Positions 23,593-37,612 of a DNA stretch of 64,000 nucleotides are shown here, one piece after another. The stretch is from Eremophila alpestris peregrina (Eukaryota; Chordata; Aves; Passeriformes; Alaudidae): positions 4,606,000-4,669,999 of the forward strand of contig WMCF01000029.1 in assembly GCA_009792885.1 (NCBI GenBank), written 5' to 3'. The position numbers and the translations under genes are program-made. Position 1 is the stretch's first letter; each line of letters starts with the position of its first letter. The notes under the pieces were generated by a model that was given only the letters and a program-made list of their open reading frames with translations, was not told where the DNA came from and did not search any database.

Positions 23593-26500
23593 AACATGAA
23601 TGCATTTTGATACATTTAATCCCTTTGGGTGAAACCTGAATTGAATAGGGACCTAGTGATTTGCTTGCTTCTTACATCAAAATGTCTTTACTTCCCTTGA
23701 ATTTCAAATTTTGTCTTGTGTCCTTAATAACATAACAAAATAAATAATAAGGGAGGAAAATTGAGAACATCAGTAAAATACGAATGTTTGCTCCCTGCAA
23801 TTCTGTGCAGAAAACCATTTTTTCTTCCTTTTTCTGGATGAAATACTCCATATATTTTTGGCTTTAGTTTCCAAGCTCAGTCCAGCATCCATTTGTTACT
23901 GTGCAGTGAATCTCTGTATGATACTAACTAGACATGGCAGCTCTTTTTTAAAATAGACCATTCCAATCTGTCGCTTTATTCTTTGGCACCGGGACTTTCA
24001 CTTTCCTGAGATGAACTCTGCTGCTGGCCATCAACCTGATGGAGTGGAAGAATTGCAGAACAAACTGCTGCCATCAGCTAATTCACCTGAACAGAGCTGT
24101 GTGTGAGACCTACCTTGTGCTGTGAGAGTCCTGTCAGTTGTAGCAGCTGAGCAAATATTTTCAAGGTGGCAAATGAGCCAATTACCTGAAAGAACCCAAA
24201 CAGTTTATGCAAATACCTGTGCTGTTCTTAGTCACACAAATTTGCTGGAACTTGCCTCACATCTTCTTTCCTGTTAAGTAATTCTTGCAAGGTCCTCTGA
24301 ATAATTTCCTAACTCCATGCATATGAAGAGACTGAAAAGGTATCCTCAGTTTCTCAGAATCAATCTTCTGTTGCTTCCTGGTGAGAATCCCAAGTAGGTT
24401 TTTCATTAGGAAGCAATCAGGGAATTAATTAGCATTTCGTTTCAAGGTTGACTTTGTTGTAAAATCATATAAAACCCTGCAGCATATTTGTTTGTTACAC
24501 TGGTTACAGCTGCCAAGATGCATTTCTCTGTCACAAAATGCAGTGTGATCTCTAACATGGTACCACTAAGCGATAATTGTTTATTACATACTGCTCTGTA
24601 CCTTGCTTCTAGAGAAGCATGCCGCATTAAAAAAGGAAAGAAAAGGTGAAGGAGACAAAAAAAGGGATAAAGGAATTCCATCAGAAGGGCAAAAATATGT
24701 ACAAAACATGGAGCTCACTCAGCTCCATAGCTGGGAACAGAAGCTCAAGGACATCAAGCCCATGTCAGGAGTAGAGTCAGAGCAGCCCTCTGGAGCCAGG
24801 GTCTCTGTAGAGCTCAGTCCAATTACTTTGTAAAGAAAAAAATAAGTGTTAATATCAAGATTTGGGCCTCATTGTGCTTAGGTCCCCAGGGATTAGGATG
24901 GCACTGTGGGATGAGTATTCAGACCCTTTTGTTGCCTCTGTCCCCTTTAGCATAATGTGAGATAACATGGAGCTGCAAAAAGAGCTGGCTACACTTCTTG
25001 CCTCCTCACCCCACTTCCATGTATTTAGTGGTACAGATGAAACTTGGCAAGCTGACCAGCAGTATTTAATGCATGAATTGAGAAACAAGAAGTACTGAGT
25101 ATATTACTCTCTTAAGTGATGTGACATAGTTGCCATCTGCTTTCATTACTTACTGGTTTAATTGTCTGTCAGGGTAAGAGGTTAATTTTCCTTCATTAAA
25201 AGTAGCATTTCATACCATCAGTATATTTCTGCTCACTCATGCAATGCCTTAGTATGAAATGTAAAGTACAAAATGCAAGAAAAGAAAGAACTTCTTTGGA
25301 GTAGGATATTACAGAGTGATTGCTCTTTTGCTTGATGGAGATGTCTATTCATGTCCAAGTTAGTGCTGAGAAATAAATGAAATCTAAGAAAAAACAAGAA
25401 AAGTCTGCAAAAACCATGTTTCTTACAGAAAGATATAACTGTGGCTATCAAGTGGCTCTGAGGGTGTAATTTTGGGGAAGTTGCAGGCTTTTCATACATC
25501 AAGTGTAGTCACTCATCACGGTGAATATTTGTACAAATGGCTCAATCAGCAGGGGAACTCTCATAGTAAACAATTACCTGCCTCCTAGGGCAATAATGAA
25601 TGCTTAAAATTAGCAGCATAATGTTCAGCAGTAGTTTTGAGATGCTGGCTCTGAAGTAGATACTAAAATTGGAATCTTAGTCACAGTTTTGAATAGGAAA
25701 AAAATCTGAGTTTGAAAAAGAACTAAGGGGGTTTTTTTTGTTTTAATTGGCACATTGAATTATAAGGTTGTGTGACCTACACTTCAGCTAGTTTGGTTAT
25801 ACAAAGATCCTCAGACTGTTTTACTGCAATAAATTAATAGGTGTTTAATCATCCTGCGAACTGAGATCATTATTTTAGTGTACTCATAACTAAAAAGGAA
25901 AATGTAATCACTGAGATTGAATTATGCAGTGACCTTTTAAATCTATGGTTGTTTGCAGCTGTTAGACTTGTTTCAATGTAGGAGTCAGAGAGCACTTTTA
26001 GTTGTGGACCTTTGGTAAAAAGCTGATTTCTAATTACCAATTTTTTAATTAATTGTATAATGCAAACCATGATCATAAATGATGTTCTCCAGTGCTTTGG
26101 TGCCCTGAAAAAACAGCAGTTTTCAGCTTTTGTTTGAAAAATCATAAGCTTCCTTTTCTTTCTTCTTGATTAAAAGGATTTGATGCCGTTCTTTGGTATT
26201 TACGTTAAATCTGAAAGTGGAAACAAGAAACTCAAGTTCATTTGGGGCAGATCCTTCTCTGCAGTAGGACTGCAGCTGCTTTTGAGCTGTAGTTCAGTGG
26301 CTGTGCTGGTACTGGTCACCCAGAGGGGATTTTTGTGGGGAAAACAATTGCAAAGAGAGAGGAGTTTCTGTGGAGAGCCCAGAGAGAGGGTGGAGGCCCA
26401 GGAGGTGAGGAGTCATTGCTCTGCTGCAGAGACTGAGTGGGGTCCCTGGGCACTCAGTCATGCCTGGGCTGCTCCAGTCTGCCTTTCAGAGGGATCTTGG

Positions 26501-27253
26501 CTTGAGGTCACTGCAGAGACCAGAATACATGAAGTTAAATGCAGCTGGGCGTCCAGGTGCAGTGGAGCCAGATGTGTGCTTGTCATTTTGAACTCTAAAA
26601 TAGAAATAATAATCCTGCTGGTTTAGTTTCTAATCTTTTTGCAACAGTAACTCTGCATTTGCTGATATGTGATCTCTGCATGGCACACTGGGGCCTCCCA
26701 CCCAGCTGAGGCTGCTAAGCTCTGTAAATGACAAATAGCTGTTACAAATGCACATGCATCTCCAGTGCTAGTTTTGTAGTTTTTAATTGACCCAAGTGAT
26801 TATCTAAGCTACAGAGTGAGAGCACCACATCAGCTGTTCCAGTGCAGGGCTTAGACTCATCTTCTTAAAAGCCTTTTTATGAATCATAACTCTCTCTGTC
26901 CCTGAACAACTTCAAATCTAACAGCATTGCAAATCTTAAGATTAACAGTCCAAACCTCTTAATGATGGTTGCTTTTGACGCACATCTGAAGAAGCAGGTA
27001 CCATTACTCATCCTCACTTGGATTACATCCCTGGGTCTCTTTTGTAACATCCTGTAGTCCTGTGACCAGCTCCTGACCTGGTTCTGTAAACAGACAGGCT
27101 CCTGTTGTTCAGTGTTAAATCTAACACACAAGTAAGTCAAGCAGAATGTGTACTCAGAGATAACATTTCAAAGGTGAAGTCTATGAGGATTAGCTCAGAA
27201 GTGAATTTATTTTTCCAAAACTGATTACACCAAAAGCTATTTCCAGTGGACAA

Positions 27254-27310
27254 CATCCTGGTAATTTAGGGTCATCCTGGTAATTTAGTGCCATCCTGGT
27301 AATTTAGTCC
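27254..27310. repeat. 19-bp tandem repeat, 3 copies
   Basis: CATCCTGGTAATTTAG plus three variable bases (GGT, TGC, TCC) occurs at 27254, 27273 and 27292 without interruption. Confidence 0.95.
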
Positions 27311-30059
27311 CTTTCCTAGCTGCAGTCACTAATTGGGAATTCTCTTGGCAAATGTTTTTGCTTGCAAGAATTTCTCCTCCTCATCCCTATTGCCAGCATA
27401 TCCTTTGTGTACAAAATCTACCTTCACGGACAGTCTGTAAAGTTCCATTTTAGGGTATCAGCTATTACATTAGTGTATCCATGTTGGTCTGTATTCTCAG
27501 GCCCTCTAGTCCTCATAAACCCAGACCTTGGCAGAGTAGCAGCATTTTCTTACAGAGATTTCAGTCTTCCCTGCATGTGGGATTGTTTTGGGGGATTATG
27601 TCTGGTTTGGGGATGAGGCTGCTGTTATTTCAGCTGTCCCATTACACAGTGTAGATGCTCCTAGATGGCAATTTCTGTTCCACACTGAGTTTCAGGAGAC
27701 TCAGGCCAGTCTGTGGCCACAAACAACATCAGTTTATGCCTGTTGTACTATTTCATCCCCTAACAAGAGCATGAACCCTTATTAGTCTGGGTTCTGATTA
27801 AACCTTTCAAGTCAAATTCAAACCATTATTAAAATTAAAACCATTATTCTCCTCCCAGTTTGCATGTTCTTTATTACAACTGGACTGGTCATTTTGAAAT
27901 GCAGGTTTGCTCTTCCCTGTGTCATCCTGGGAACAATCCCTGTAAATAGGTTAGTTCTACCTAGTCTCAGGTATGAAGTGCAGGACCAGAAATTGTCCTC
28001 TAACTGGAGAAAACATTTTGTAAGTCATGCTTCTCCTCTATACTTAAACAGGTTTTTGTCTAGAGCTTATTAAAGAGAAAATTATGTTCTAGAGACAAAA
28101 ATGTGTCCTGCTTCTCCTTGAGCCAAAATAAGTCCTCAGCTCTTTAAACCTCTTATCCTCAGGAATTTCTTCTGGGTAGTACAGTAATTTTTCCCTTGTA
28201 AGGCAAGTTCATCAGGAACCCTGAACTCTGGTGTCTTCTGAGGGAGAGAGGTAATGCATCTGAGGAGTGGGGTAGAGGGGGAAGCATTTCAGAAGTGTCA
28301 ATGCTAAAAATTACCAGCATGCATGTTAGCCATCCTATTGTCTTTGATTTTGAACCCTTTTTCCCTGAATGATTCCTACTATAGACTTTCACCTAATACT
28401 GAAACAGTAGAAAACCTCAACATTTCCAACTATGTCTTCAGTTTTGAACTGATTTCTAGCCTATAGACGTCAGATTCCTAAAGGTCACTGGCCTACTGTC
28501 CCTCTACCAGAAGACTTAAACCTGTTTGTTGTAGGTCTGAGTCATCCCATTGTGAGGAGAGGGGACAAACCTTGGCCTCTTCCTCCCATGACCAGCATGA
28601 GGGCATGCTGGGGAGCTTCTAATTCCAGGTATGTATTTTGTTTCCTTACTCTGATGCTGAAGGGGCTTTCTCAGTGTTAAGGCTGACAGGTGGTGGCAGT
28701 GAATCTCAGTTCTTGTAGTGATGAGCACAGAGGCTCCAGGCAGATCCAACTGGTGTCCCTTGCCTTGGGACTGCCCTTCCTTGAGGCAGCCAGCAGCTGT
28801 ACCCAGCCCTGATTCATCAAGGTCAGGGCTTTCTCCCATTTGCTGTTTGGAGCAGCTGTAGTCTCAGCTCTTTGCTGTCTGTTTGGAGTGTTCCAGTGGC
28901 TTGCCCAGGGAGTGCAGTAAATACTACGAGTGTGGGAGAAAGGAGGGAGTGAGAATCAAGCCATTAATTAAAGGCTGCCTAGTCTGAGTAAGCCAGTGGT
29001 TAAAGCACAGTTGCCATGGCATCAGTGCCCCTGGATGCTCCAGCCTGAGTCATGCTCCTCATGCTCCCCTCTGCTGTGCTGGGGTGCCTGGCTGTCCCTG
29101 TGCAGAGAGGGTGACACTGCTCCCCAGTGGCTTTGGTGACTCAGAAATCAGAAGGCAAGAAGCATTTACTGCAGCCCCAAAGGAAAACAAATGCATGGGC
29201 AGCAGAGAAATCTTCATTGACAGGCTAGTGCATCAGGATCTGTAGGAACTCCTACAACGAATATCAAGGGCACATCTATTTTTAACATTTTGTTGGGTGA
29301 ATGAGAAAAAAAGCATTGAATGTATCTGTACCTCAGTTGCTACCTCTGTAGTGTGTGAAGGATATATGCAGTAGTCTTTGTTTGAATACTTTTTAATGTT
29401 TACACCAAAAGTGCTTGGCAAAATGCAGCAAACTATGATTTATTAATGGTTTGAAGATGGTCCAGAAACTGAAATGTCTCCTGTCCCAGTTACAGGGCAA
29501 GTGCCATTGACAGCCACCCCTTCTACATAACCTTGTGGTATCTAAAACCTTTTGGGGGCAAATTTTTCTTTAATTCAGGGCAGCTTTGTCCAAGGGAAGG
29601 AGATGCAAAGAGTCATCCAGAGGGCTGATTAGCTTGGCATGGGTTTAAACATTTTCAGCTAAATTAGCCTGCTGAGATTTCTTTGTCAGGTTCCAAGCAG
29701 AGCAATTGATTGGGCTCTATGTGAACATCCAGAAAAGGATGCAGAATGTTGCTGCCAATGCCTTTTTAGTATCTCTGGCAGATCTTGTGTGCCAAACTCC
29801 TCATGTGTACAGAGGTAAACTTAATCACAACTCTGAGCTGATTCTCTCCACCCATCTGAGCTGATGGAGACATCAGGCTTTCCACTTCCTCTGTAGCAGG
29901 TGGCTTTACCTTCAGCACATGAAAATATCTGCATATGTCACACCTAATTCATTCCTGCCATTGCATCACTTACTCTCTGGAGCACAGTTCTTGTGTCAAC
30001 ATTTTTCTTTTATTTTATATGATGCAAGTATTTGGCCTGATTAAATGATAGGCTGGGTA

Positions 30060-30125
30060 CTGGCATGCAATTGAAGGATAGCAGATACACAAGAGGCCAG
30101 ACTAGGTCGCCCCAATAGTCTCTCT
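30060..30125 (+). mobile_element. Possible ancient CR1/L3-like 3' tail
   Basis: AGAGGCCAGACTAGGTCGCC followed by CCAATAGTCTCTCTCATGG loosely resembles the GGACTAGATGACC...GGTCTCTTCC tail of old CR1 families. The match is short and weak. Confidence 0.22.
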
Positions 30126-31855
30126 CATGGAAAAATGAGACCAAACTGAATCATTACAAAGCACCAAGTAATTTCAAAGCAGCAGGCACTGACAGGCAAA
30201 GCTGTGACCTGTGCCACTAGGTGATTTAAGTACCCACCTGGCCTTTGACTCACCTGACACTGCTGTGAGTGGCACATTGAGCTGGATGCTGCAATGACTG
30301 TGTGCACCAGTGGACAAACAATAAACAAAACCTTGTGCAAGTCTCCTCCTGAACACTCAGATCTCCTTGGATTTTCTTGCAGTGATTCATTGTGACTCCA
30401 AGCTATCCAGACAGCCCAGTGAGTCCTTCACAGGAGCAGCCTGAGGTGTCTCAGCCAGTGTCTCTGGGGATTGCTGCCCTTCCAGCACTGGCTGTGTGCA
30501 GGATGGAGTCCCTGCTGACTTCTCAGCATACAGGATCATGCTGCTTCTCCTTGTGCAAGTATTAAAAGTAACTTGTTTTGACTTGTTCATTTAATTATGG
30601 AGTCAGTTTGAAAGCTTTGGAAGAGTGAAGGGAAATAATATTTTTTAATTGGATTTTCTCATTGGTACAGAAATAGAATAGGAAATATCTAGAAAATAAT
30701 AAGTACAGCTGTCTCATTTTAATGAAAAATGTATATGAAAAGAAAGCAAATGCATTTTTATTTAAATGTCATCACATATCTTTGTTTAAATCTTCAGTCT
30801 TTCTCATCATGGAAATGATCTTTCAAACCCCATGAATCTCTAGTGCTGGAAGGGACCCCAGCTCTTGGCAGGTGGCACAATCACTTATGTTCCTGCTGGC
30901 TGGGTTTGTCACAGCTGCTGAGTGCTTCTGTCCACTCATGACAATCAAACTTCCCTTTCCCTTCTGCCAGGCACTCTGGTTTTTTCCACTAATGCATGTG
31001 AGATCAGTACTCTGCAAAAAAGGAGGGCAACTTAAATGTGAGGTAACCAGGCCCAGCTTCAGTAGAAGTGCTCTTAACTTTACTCCAGGCTCAGAAGAGA
31101 TGCTATAAACTTCCCTGTGGTGCATTTAAGATGGCACAGTAGTTCACCTGTATCAACCAGCATTGGAGTGTGAAGGCAGAGAGAGCTTAACTGCAGCTTT
31201 CAGCAGCAACCACAGAGCAATTGCTTCTGCATAACAAAATTTTAAGGAGACTCTTTTGAGGGCTTATTTTCAAGTGAGTTAACACATCAATGACAATTTT
31301 TTTTCCTTTTTCTTCTTTTTTTTTTCCCCCTCAAGCAGCCTAAAAGCAAGCAGGAAAAAAAACCAGAGGGATGCAATAGCGTGACTGTGGTGCCTGGTGT
31401 TGCCCACCAGGCAGAGGGTGGGGGGAGCCTCTGGAGCAGCTCCTGCCAATGGCTCTGTTTTTCCTGCTCCTGAGTGCAGCATCCTGTGAACTGTCACAGC
31501 ACAGCCACATTAGATCTCCAAGCAGTGTGGTTCATGTGGTGATGAACACCAGTGTGTGCAGGGTGCCAGCATTGCTGAGTACAAACCAACCGTGAATGCC
31601 AATGCCCCGGTTCAGCAGACACTGGGCACAGTGACCTCCTTCTCCACCAGCATCATCTGAAAGCTTTGAAAGCTGATTTACATGAATGATGAGTATACAG
31701 CCTATTCACGGACAAGTGGCAGAATTAATGCAAGATACTCAGGCCTGGGGAATTCCTTAGTGCTCACCAACACATATTGAGGTCTAAGCAGCTTTTAGGT
31801 GACCTGCATCTGTGGTGACAGCTGGGAAATAAACAATTCTGCAGCTAGGAAATGT

Positions 31856-32110
31856 CACAGAATCACAGAATCACTAGGTTGGAAGAGATCTTTAAGATCA
31901 TCGAGTCCAACCCATGCCCTAACACCTCAAATGAACCATGGCACCAGGTGCCACATCCAATCTTTTTTTAAACACATCCAGGGCTGGTGACTCCACCACC
32001 TCCCCAGGCAGACCATTCCAGTACTTCATCACACTTTCTGTAAAAAACCTTTTCCTAACATCCAACCTAAATTTCCCTTGTTGCTTCCAGATTATCTTCA
32101 ATTTATTATC
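31856..32110 (-). mobile_element. CR1 LINE, truncated 3' end with terminal repeats
   Basis: On plus it begins TCACAGAATCACAGAATCAC, the reverse complement of the tandem 3' terminal repeat of CR1, then GGTTGGAAGAGATCTTTAAG, ATCATCGAGTCCAACCCATG and the antisense ORF2 end (CCACCTCCCCAGGCAGACCA, TTCCTAACATCCAACCTAAA). It is the least degraded copy in the window; 5'-truncated. Confidence 0.92.
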
Positions 32111-34149
32111 AATGCAGTCATTATCAGAAAAGATTGACTGTGGAACAATACATGCACTTGCTTTATCTGACTGCCTTGTTTTCCCCTCCCTTGCTCACTG
32201 AATGAGTCCACCTAATGTCAGACTCAATAAAGTCAGGCAGCTGGCTATAAGAAACAAACAGACCCTCATTAAGGGAGGCCCCTTGTGCTGCTTTTGTTTG
32301 TGCTCATCTGCTTTATGGGAATAGATGAGAAAAGCATGAATATTTAAAGCACTTTGCTGTGGCTAGGAACCAGCTGAACACAATTTTGCTGGTGTTTTGC
32401 CCCTCTGTCACCTCCTCCAAAAGGAAGCCTCAAAGTCATTGACCACCACTCTGCTCCATTCAGACAGAGGGCCATTTGCTGAAACTGATTGTTGGATTTA
32501 ATGTGCAAATGCTGTCCTCTGTTAAAATATCCAAAACGTTGATTTGAGAAATGCGTGGTTTCCTGTCCAACAGCCTCATCCCCAGCAGAGCACTTGCCCT
32601 GTGGTTCCTCTCTGTGCTGTCCCTGAGCTGCATTTGGGTGCCAGCCTGCTGCAGGTTTGGCAGCAGCTTGAGCTGGGCAGAGCACAGAGCTCCTGGCTGC
32701 GGCAAGAGGAACACACCAGCCAACAGATCAGAGCTGCAGTAGGGCACGAGATTTAGTCAGTTTGCACCCTATTCTTTGATGTTGTGTTAAAACTCCCTAG
32801 AATCTCTGTTTCATTCAAAATGGAGATTTTACTTTTGGGTAGATGCATCCAAAGAACACAAGCAAAGGGCCTTTGGCGTGGCAGCAGCGAGAGATGGATG
32901 GGCAGTGGGAAATGCAGGTTCCTGCAGTGCAGGCTGTCACTCCATATCATATTCATGGGGAAAATGACCTGGCATTCCTTGGACAATATGAAGACTGGGC
33001 TTTGCATTGTTGCTGCTCAGGCTTGGGAGAGGACTGAACTGATTGGAATAGGAAAGATATAAAGATGCATGCTCAGAGACTAAGAATAGTATCAATCCTC
33101 TCTTAGTAAAGTCATTATTTGTCAACTGTATATGAAACTTCTATTCTGAAAAAAGTTAGTGCAAGGGAAGAAGCTGACCCTGAAATAAAGGTGGAGAGTG
33201 ATAAGGTGGGATACAATATCTACGTTCTTTGGCATATACTGCATTTATATTCAAAACCCCAAGGGAATTGAACACAACCCCTGTAATGAAAGGAATACAG
33301 GACCAAAACTGGTCTTTTTGTGAAAGCTATGAATTATGTAGAAATAAAACTCTGTCTGGGAGATAGGAAATGGAGTGCATGACCTCATAAGTTTCTCTGC
33401 AGCTGTATTCTCTGATTCCCTTATGGCTGAGGATCTGGGAATTGTGGTGCATAGTTCCCATGAGCACTCCTCTGATTTAGGCTCTGCAAATCCCAGCAGA
33501 ACCACACACTGGGACACAGATACCTCCTCTTCTTTCAGTATGAGATTTCCTTATTTTATTGAAGAGTCTCATCCACTTATTTACATGGAAATTAAAAGAA
33601 TAAAGAAAGAAAACGGTGAGATTTCACAGTTAAAGTACTGACATAAGTAAAGGCAGTCTTAAAATATGTAGAGAAAATGTTTTCTCTGTGGGTTAACTGT
33701 GAAGTTCTCAGGGATTGTGGACACCGAATTGTCTGTGGGGAGATGACATTTCCTTTTCAATTGTCCTTATGCACTGTGCAGTTCTGTGTATTTGGCAGTT
33801 CTTTTATCATGCAGCACAGGTTCTAAGGACCACGTTAACCATTCATTAACTCAGTCCATCCCTTTAGGCACTCTGCAATGCGCTTGAGCCCCTTGAACCT
33901 TAGAGCTTCGGATGATGTGAAAGAAATTGGTGTGTCTTGGTGTCAAATTCTAATGAGGTGCCATATGGAAATCGCTGAGACCTGTGAGGAACAGAGGGCA
34001 GGAAATTCATCTCTCTCCACCTGAGAAGTGAAATCCAGGAGAGTGAAAGCTGCAAGAGCCGCAGTGGAGAAAGCAAAATTAATTTAGTCTGATGTCAGAG
34101 CACCAAGGGGGATTGATTCAAGTCACGAACCCATGAAAAATTGCAAAAC

Positions 34150-37100
34150 CCAAATCTTTTGTGAAGGTTTATTTTAAAAAAAACACAATGCTGGGGAGTC
34201 ACTGTTACATAGCGTGGTAATTCTCTTCCTCTTGAGCAATATGCACCACACTGTGCGCATGCAAATACTTCAGTTCCAGAGATAACATTGTCATTTATAC
34301 ACGTACACATATGGTCCTCAGTGCACGCCACACTTCACATGGATGGCAGGACATGCACAAAGTTGAGCTTTTCCATGAAAAAACTGTATAAAAAATACAA
34401 ACCAAAGTGAAGCAGTCAACACGAGAAGCAATGTGCAAAAATAGACAAAGTTACTCCTGAATGTTTGCTTAAGAAAAAAGGAGTCTTCTGTCCCTGTTCC
34501 CCGTTCAGCGTTGACAATGCCAGATGTTGTCTGAAAGTAGGATATGAAATAACTCCTGCCCCCTTCATGTTAGTTACAGAGATTTTTAACCAGGTAAAGA
34601 ATCTTGTATTAGTATGAAAATCTGCCTCCAAGCATCACCATTGTGTGCTGTTGTTGCATCCAACAGATATTTATATTGTTGCAATGTCTGACTTGTGACA
34701 TTCAAGGCTGGTGACAACCAAGGCCTTGTGTGGAGCACACAGAAGAGGCAGGACAAAGACATCCCTGGTCACTGAGCCCCTGGCAGGGGCTGGCAGCAGC
34801 TGCCTGGAGAAAAGAGCCAGGGATTGGGACTCTCCTCACACATGCTGGAGGGAGCCAGACTCCCAGACCCCGGCCATGGGGAGCACAGCTCTGGCCCTGT
34901 CTGCTCAGTCCCCTGTCTGCTTGCTCACGGTGGGGCTGGTGTTTGAGATGGTCCCTCCAGGGCGAGGCTTCTCCCTGCAGAGGAACCTGGCTGTGCAAAG
35001 GGCACAGCAGATGCAGGGATAGAGAGCCCTCAGGGCTTTCCCCATCCAGGTACCTCAGTCCATGGTGCAAATGGGCTGTAAAACATGCATGGAGCACCTG
35101 ACTGTGTAACCAGAGTGTGGCTCTGAGCAAAGCTGTACAGGACATGCTGCAGACACCATGAAGCTGTCAGACCAACCCATCCTCGTGAAACTGCTGCATG
35201 CAAATACCAACACTGGCAATGGCAAGTAAGACTAGAAATGGATTGCACTTGTTTCCCTTAAACACAGAGACGTACCACTCTTAAAGGAAAAATAACCATT
35301 AAAAATCTTCAAATAATTGCTTGATAATTTGGATTCCCTTGGTTGGATCAAAGGAAAAGAACAAGAAATTAGGGTCAGTGTGATTCATATCACAGAAGGT
35401 TATCAGTAACATAATTTTTAGGTTTTGTGGATGAGGATTCTTCCCACCCATGAAATTTCATGGTGCAAAGCCCAGTATTCCCCTTGTAATCCAAATGTTT
35501 TTTTAATGATTCTATTTAAGCCCATGCAGAGTTATCACTGTATTACAGAACTTGTAATTTTTTTAACATGGGATATCAAAGCTTTTCACAGCAAATCCTG
35601 CATGGATACAGGGAAAACCTTAGCAAGACTCCCCTGTGTGTTTTGTTTTTCACTTGCAAAGCAAAGGTTTCAGTTTATTCTGAGGAGGGGAAGAAATGGA
35701 AATTGTAGAGCCTGGGAGCTCTCAGGGAAGTAAACTGTGGCTACTGCACTTTATATCCCAGCTCAGCAGACCACTTTAGCCAAGTATTTTAAGTGGGATT
35801 TCAGTGAGTGTTATTCACTTTGGAATACAAAGTACAAAGACCAGTATCCAACAGGAAGAGCTTTGCCTTGGACCTACTAATTTCCATGATAAAAGGCACA
35901 GAGGGAGGGTTCATCCTGTTAGCTCACACCCCAGCAAGGTGAAAACATGCTCAGGGAAGTGTGCCAAGTATCTACCCCATGCTCTGGGGCTCCCCAGCTC
36001 TCTGATCTGCTGCACAGTGTCCCACAGCAGTCCCTGCTGGCTCAGAGCATCCTGCAGTGACTGAGGTGTCCAGCACTGCTCCAAGCTCTCAGAGAGGCCC
36101 CTGTGTGCCCCAGGGCACAGCGCTGGCCACAGGAGCATTTCTGCAGCTTTCTGAAAGCTTGGGGTGCGTGACACCTGACCTGAGCGTCCCTTCACTCTCA
36201 CAGCACGTGTAACCAAAATGAACCTCTGGCTGTTAGTCAGCTGTTGGCAGTGATACTGTGGTAGAGAGTAGTTTTACATGATAAAATACACAAAATGAGA
36301 CATCAGACTGAATTCTTACTGAAATTTCGACACCATTGAGCATTGGGGTTAGCTGCTGTTGCTCTGTGAGTGTTTTCCACTGTGTTAAGATAATGTCCAG
36401 CATTTAAGGTAAGGCCATGATTTAGCAAAGCATTTGTGCATGTGCTTAAATCTGCCCTTATTCAGATAAACACTGGCACGAATGCCCATGTGCCTTGTGA
36501 TACAGGGACGAAACTCAACTGCAGCATATAAATGTCAGTTATGTAGCTGTCAAAACTACCCCTTTAATGTCTTTTCTTGGTAGCACAGTGGCTCTCCTGG
36601 ATTAAGTATATAATTAATCTTCATCTAAGAGGTCCTGAGAACAGTCCTTTAATGCTAACATAAATAACAAAACTAAAAAAAAAAGTCAAACTCATGGCTC
36701 AAAGCAAAACAAATATTGCTCAGAATACTTGTTTAGGTTAAGATCACTAGCTGTAAACTGTGCATTCTAGTAGCAAACAAAAACTTGTTGGCCTAGAAAA
36801 AAACCCCAAAACATTCAACGTCTATAGGATTGGCAGCACTAATATTACTTTACAATGTGGAGTAAGAATAAAAAACCTCAGTGTAACATTGCAAAATGAT
36901 CCACCTAACCTAAGCTTATGTAAACAAGAACGCTTTGACAATGTTTTACGTCTAGGCGTGATCCTGCCCTGGGAGCTGGGCGGGTGCAGACCCAACAAGG
37001 GTGACAAGTGCCATGCCAAGGTTCCAGCTGCCCAGATCCCACTGCAGGAGAGGCTCAAGGGTGTGAACCCGCAAACATGTACTGGCATCACTAGTTCTAC

Positions 37101-37577
37101 TCCTGGGAGCAGCCCCTTGCAGGATTCAGTTCAGCAGGACATAACACATAAGTAAGGATTATTCACAAACATAAGGCATTGCAGAACTTGGCCCTAAAAC
37201 TTCTATTTTCAGCAGAGAATCCCTTATCCATATACAAGGTCATATTTTTATATATCAAAAAGTGTCTAAAATAAGGGTCAGAGTCACTATATGTTATGCT
37301 CAGTAACACAGTTAAGATGCTGCATATTGGCTTCAGATACTGCAAACCATTTTCCTCATTAAAATCAAACCAACTATGAACCTTTCTCATAAGAATTAAA
37401 TTAACCGTGAAAGTTGAAAATGAACAGGCTCTGTTGTCAAGGTTAAAAGGAGACATTAACAGAAATCAGCAACTCCCATTGTGACAGTTTTCCAGTGCCT
37501 TCCCTTGGGAGCAGTGAGCACTCTGAGGCTGCAGCTGGTGGTGCCCCCAGTCCTGCCGGGTGTCCTGGGTGCTGAGG
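34150..37577 (-). other. TMOD2: TMOD2 3' untranslated region (candidate extent)
   Basis: No coding segment is seen between the TMOD2 stop and about 34.15 kb. AATAAA occurs on the minus strand at 35679-35674 and 34173-34168; the latter lies in an AAAATAAACC context and would give a UTR of about 3.4 kb. Mammalian TMOD2 also has a multi-kilobase 3' UTR, as I recall. The extent is inferred. Confidence 0.4.
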
Positions 37578-37612
37578 CTACTGCCGCTCCCCTTCCACCC
37601 GCTTCTTCCGAA
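37578..37612 (-). CDS. TMOD2: TMOD2 coding exon 9 (residues 341-351 and stop)
   Basis: A 35-nt terminal coding segment after the acceptor GTTCTCTGTGCAG completes Val-341, then encodes RKKRVEGERQ and a TAG stop at 37580-37578. The basic VRK.RVE tail is shared by tropomodulins and phase agrees with exon 8, which supports this very short exon. Confidence 0.92.

Larger units (their letters stand above)
15810..34140. other. Intergenic region between LYSMD2 and TMOD2
   Basis: About 18 kb of mostly unique, AT-leaning sequence. It contains the CR1 copy at 31.9 kb, a possible CR1 tail at 30.06 kb, the 19-bp repeat at 27.25 kb and an inverted repeat at 23.57 kb. ORFs reach at most about 150 codons and none resembles a known protein. 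I looked for tropomodulin (TMOD3) exons here and saw none. Confidence 0.7.

Noticed and set aside
26180..26626. 148-codon plus-strand ORF
   Set aside because: No recognisable domain, unrelated to neighbours, and no splice or poly(A) context.
30825..30930. TGCTGGAAGGGACCCC stretch as a CR1 fragment
   Set aside because: One short motif matches; the following sequence does not follow CR1 order.
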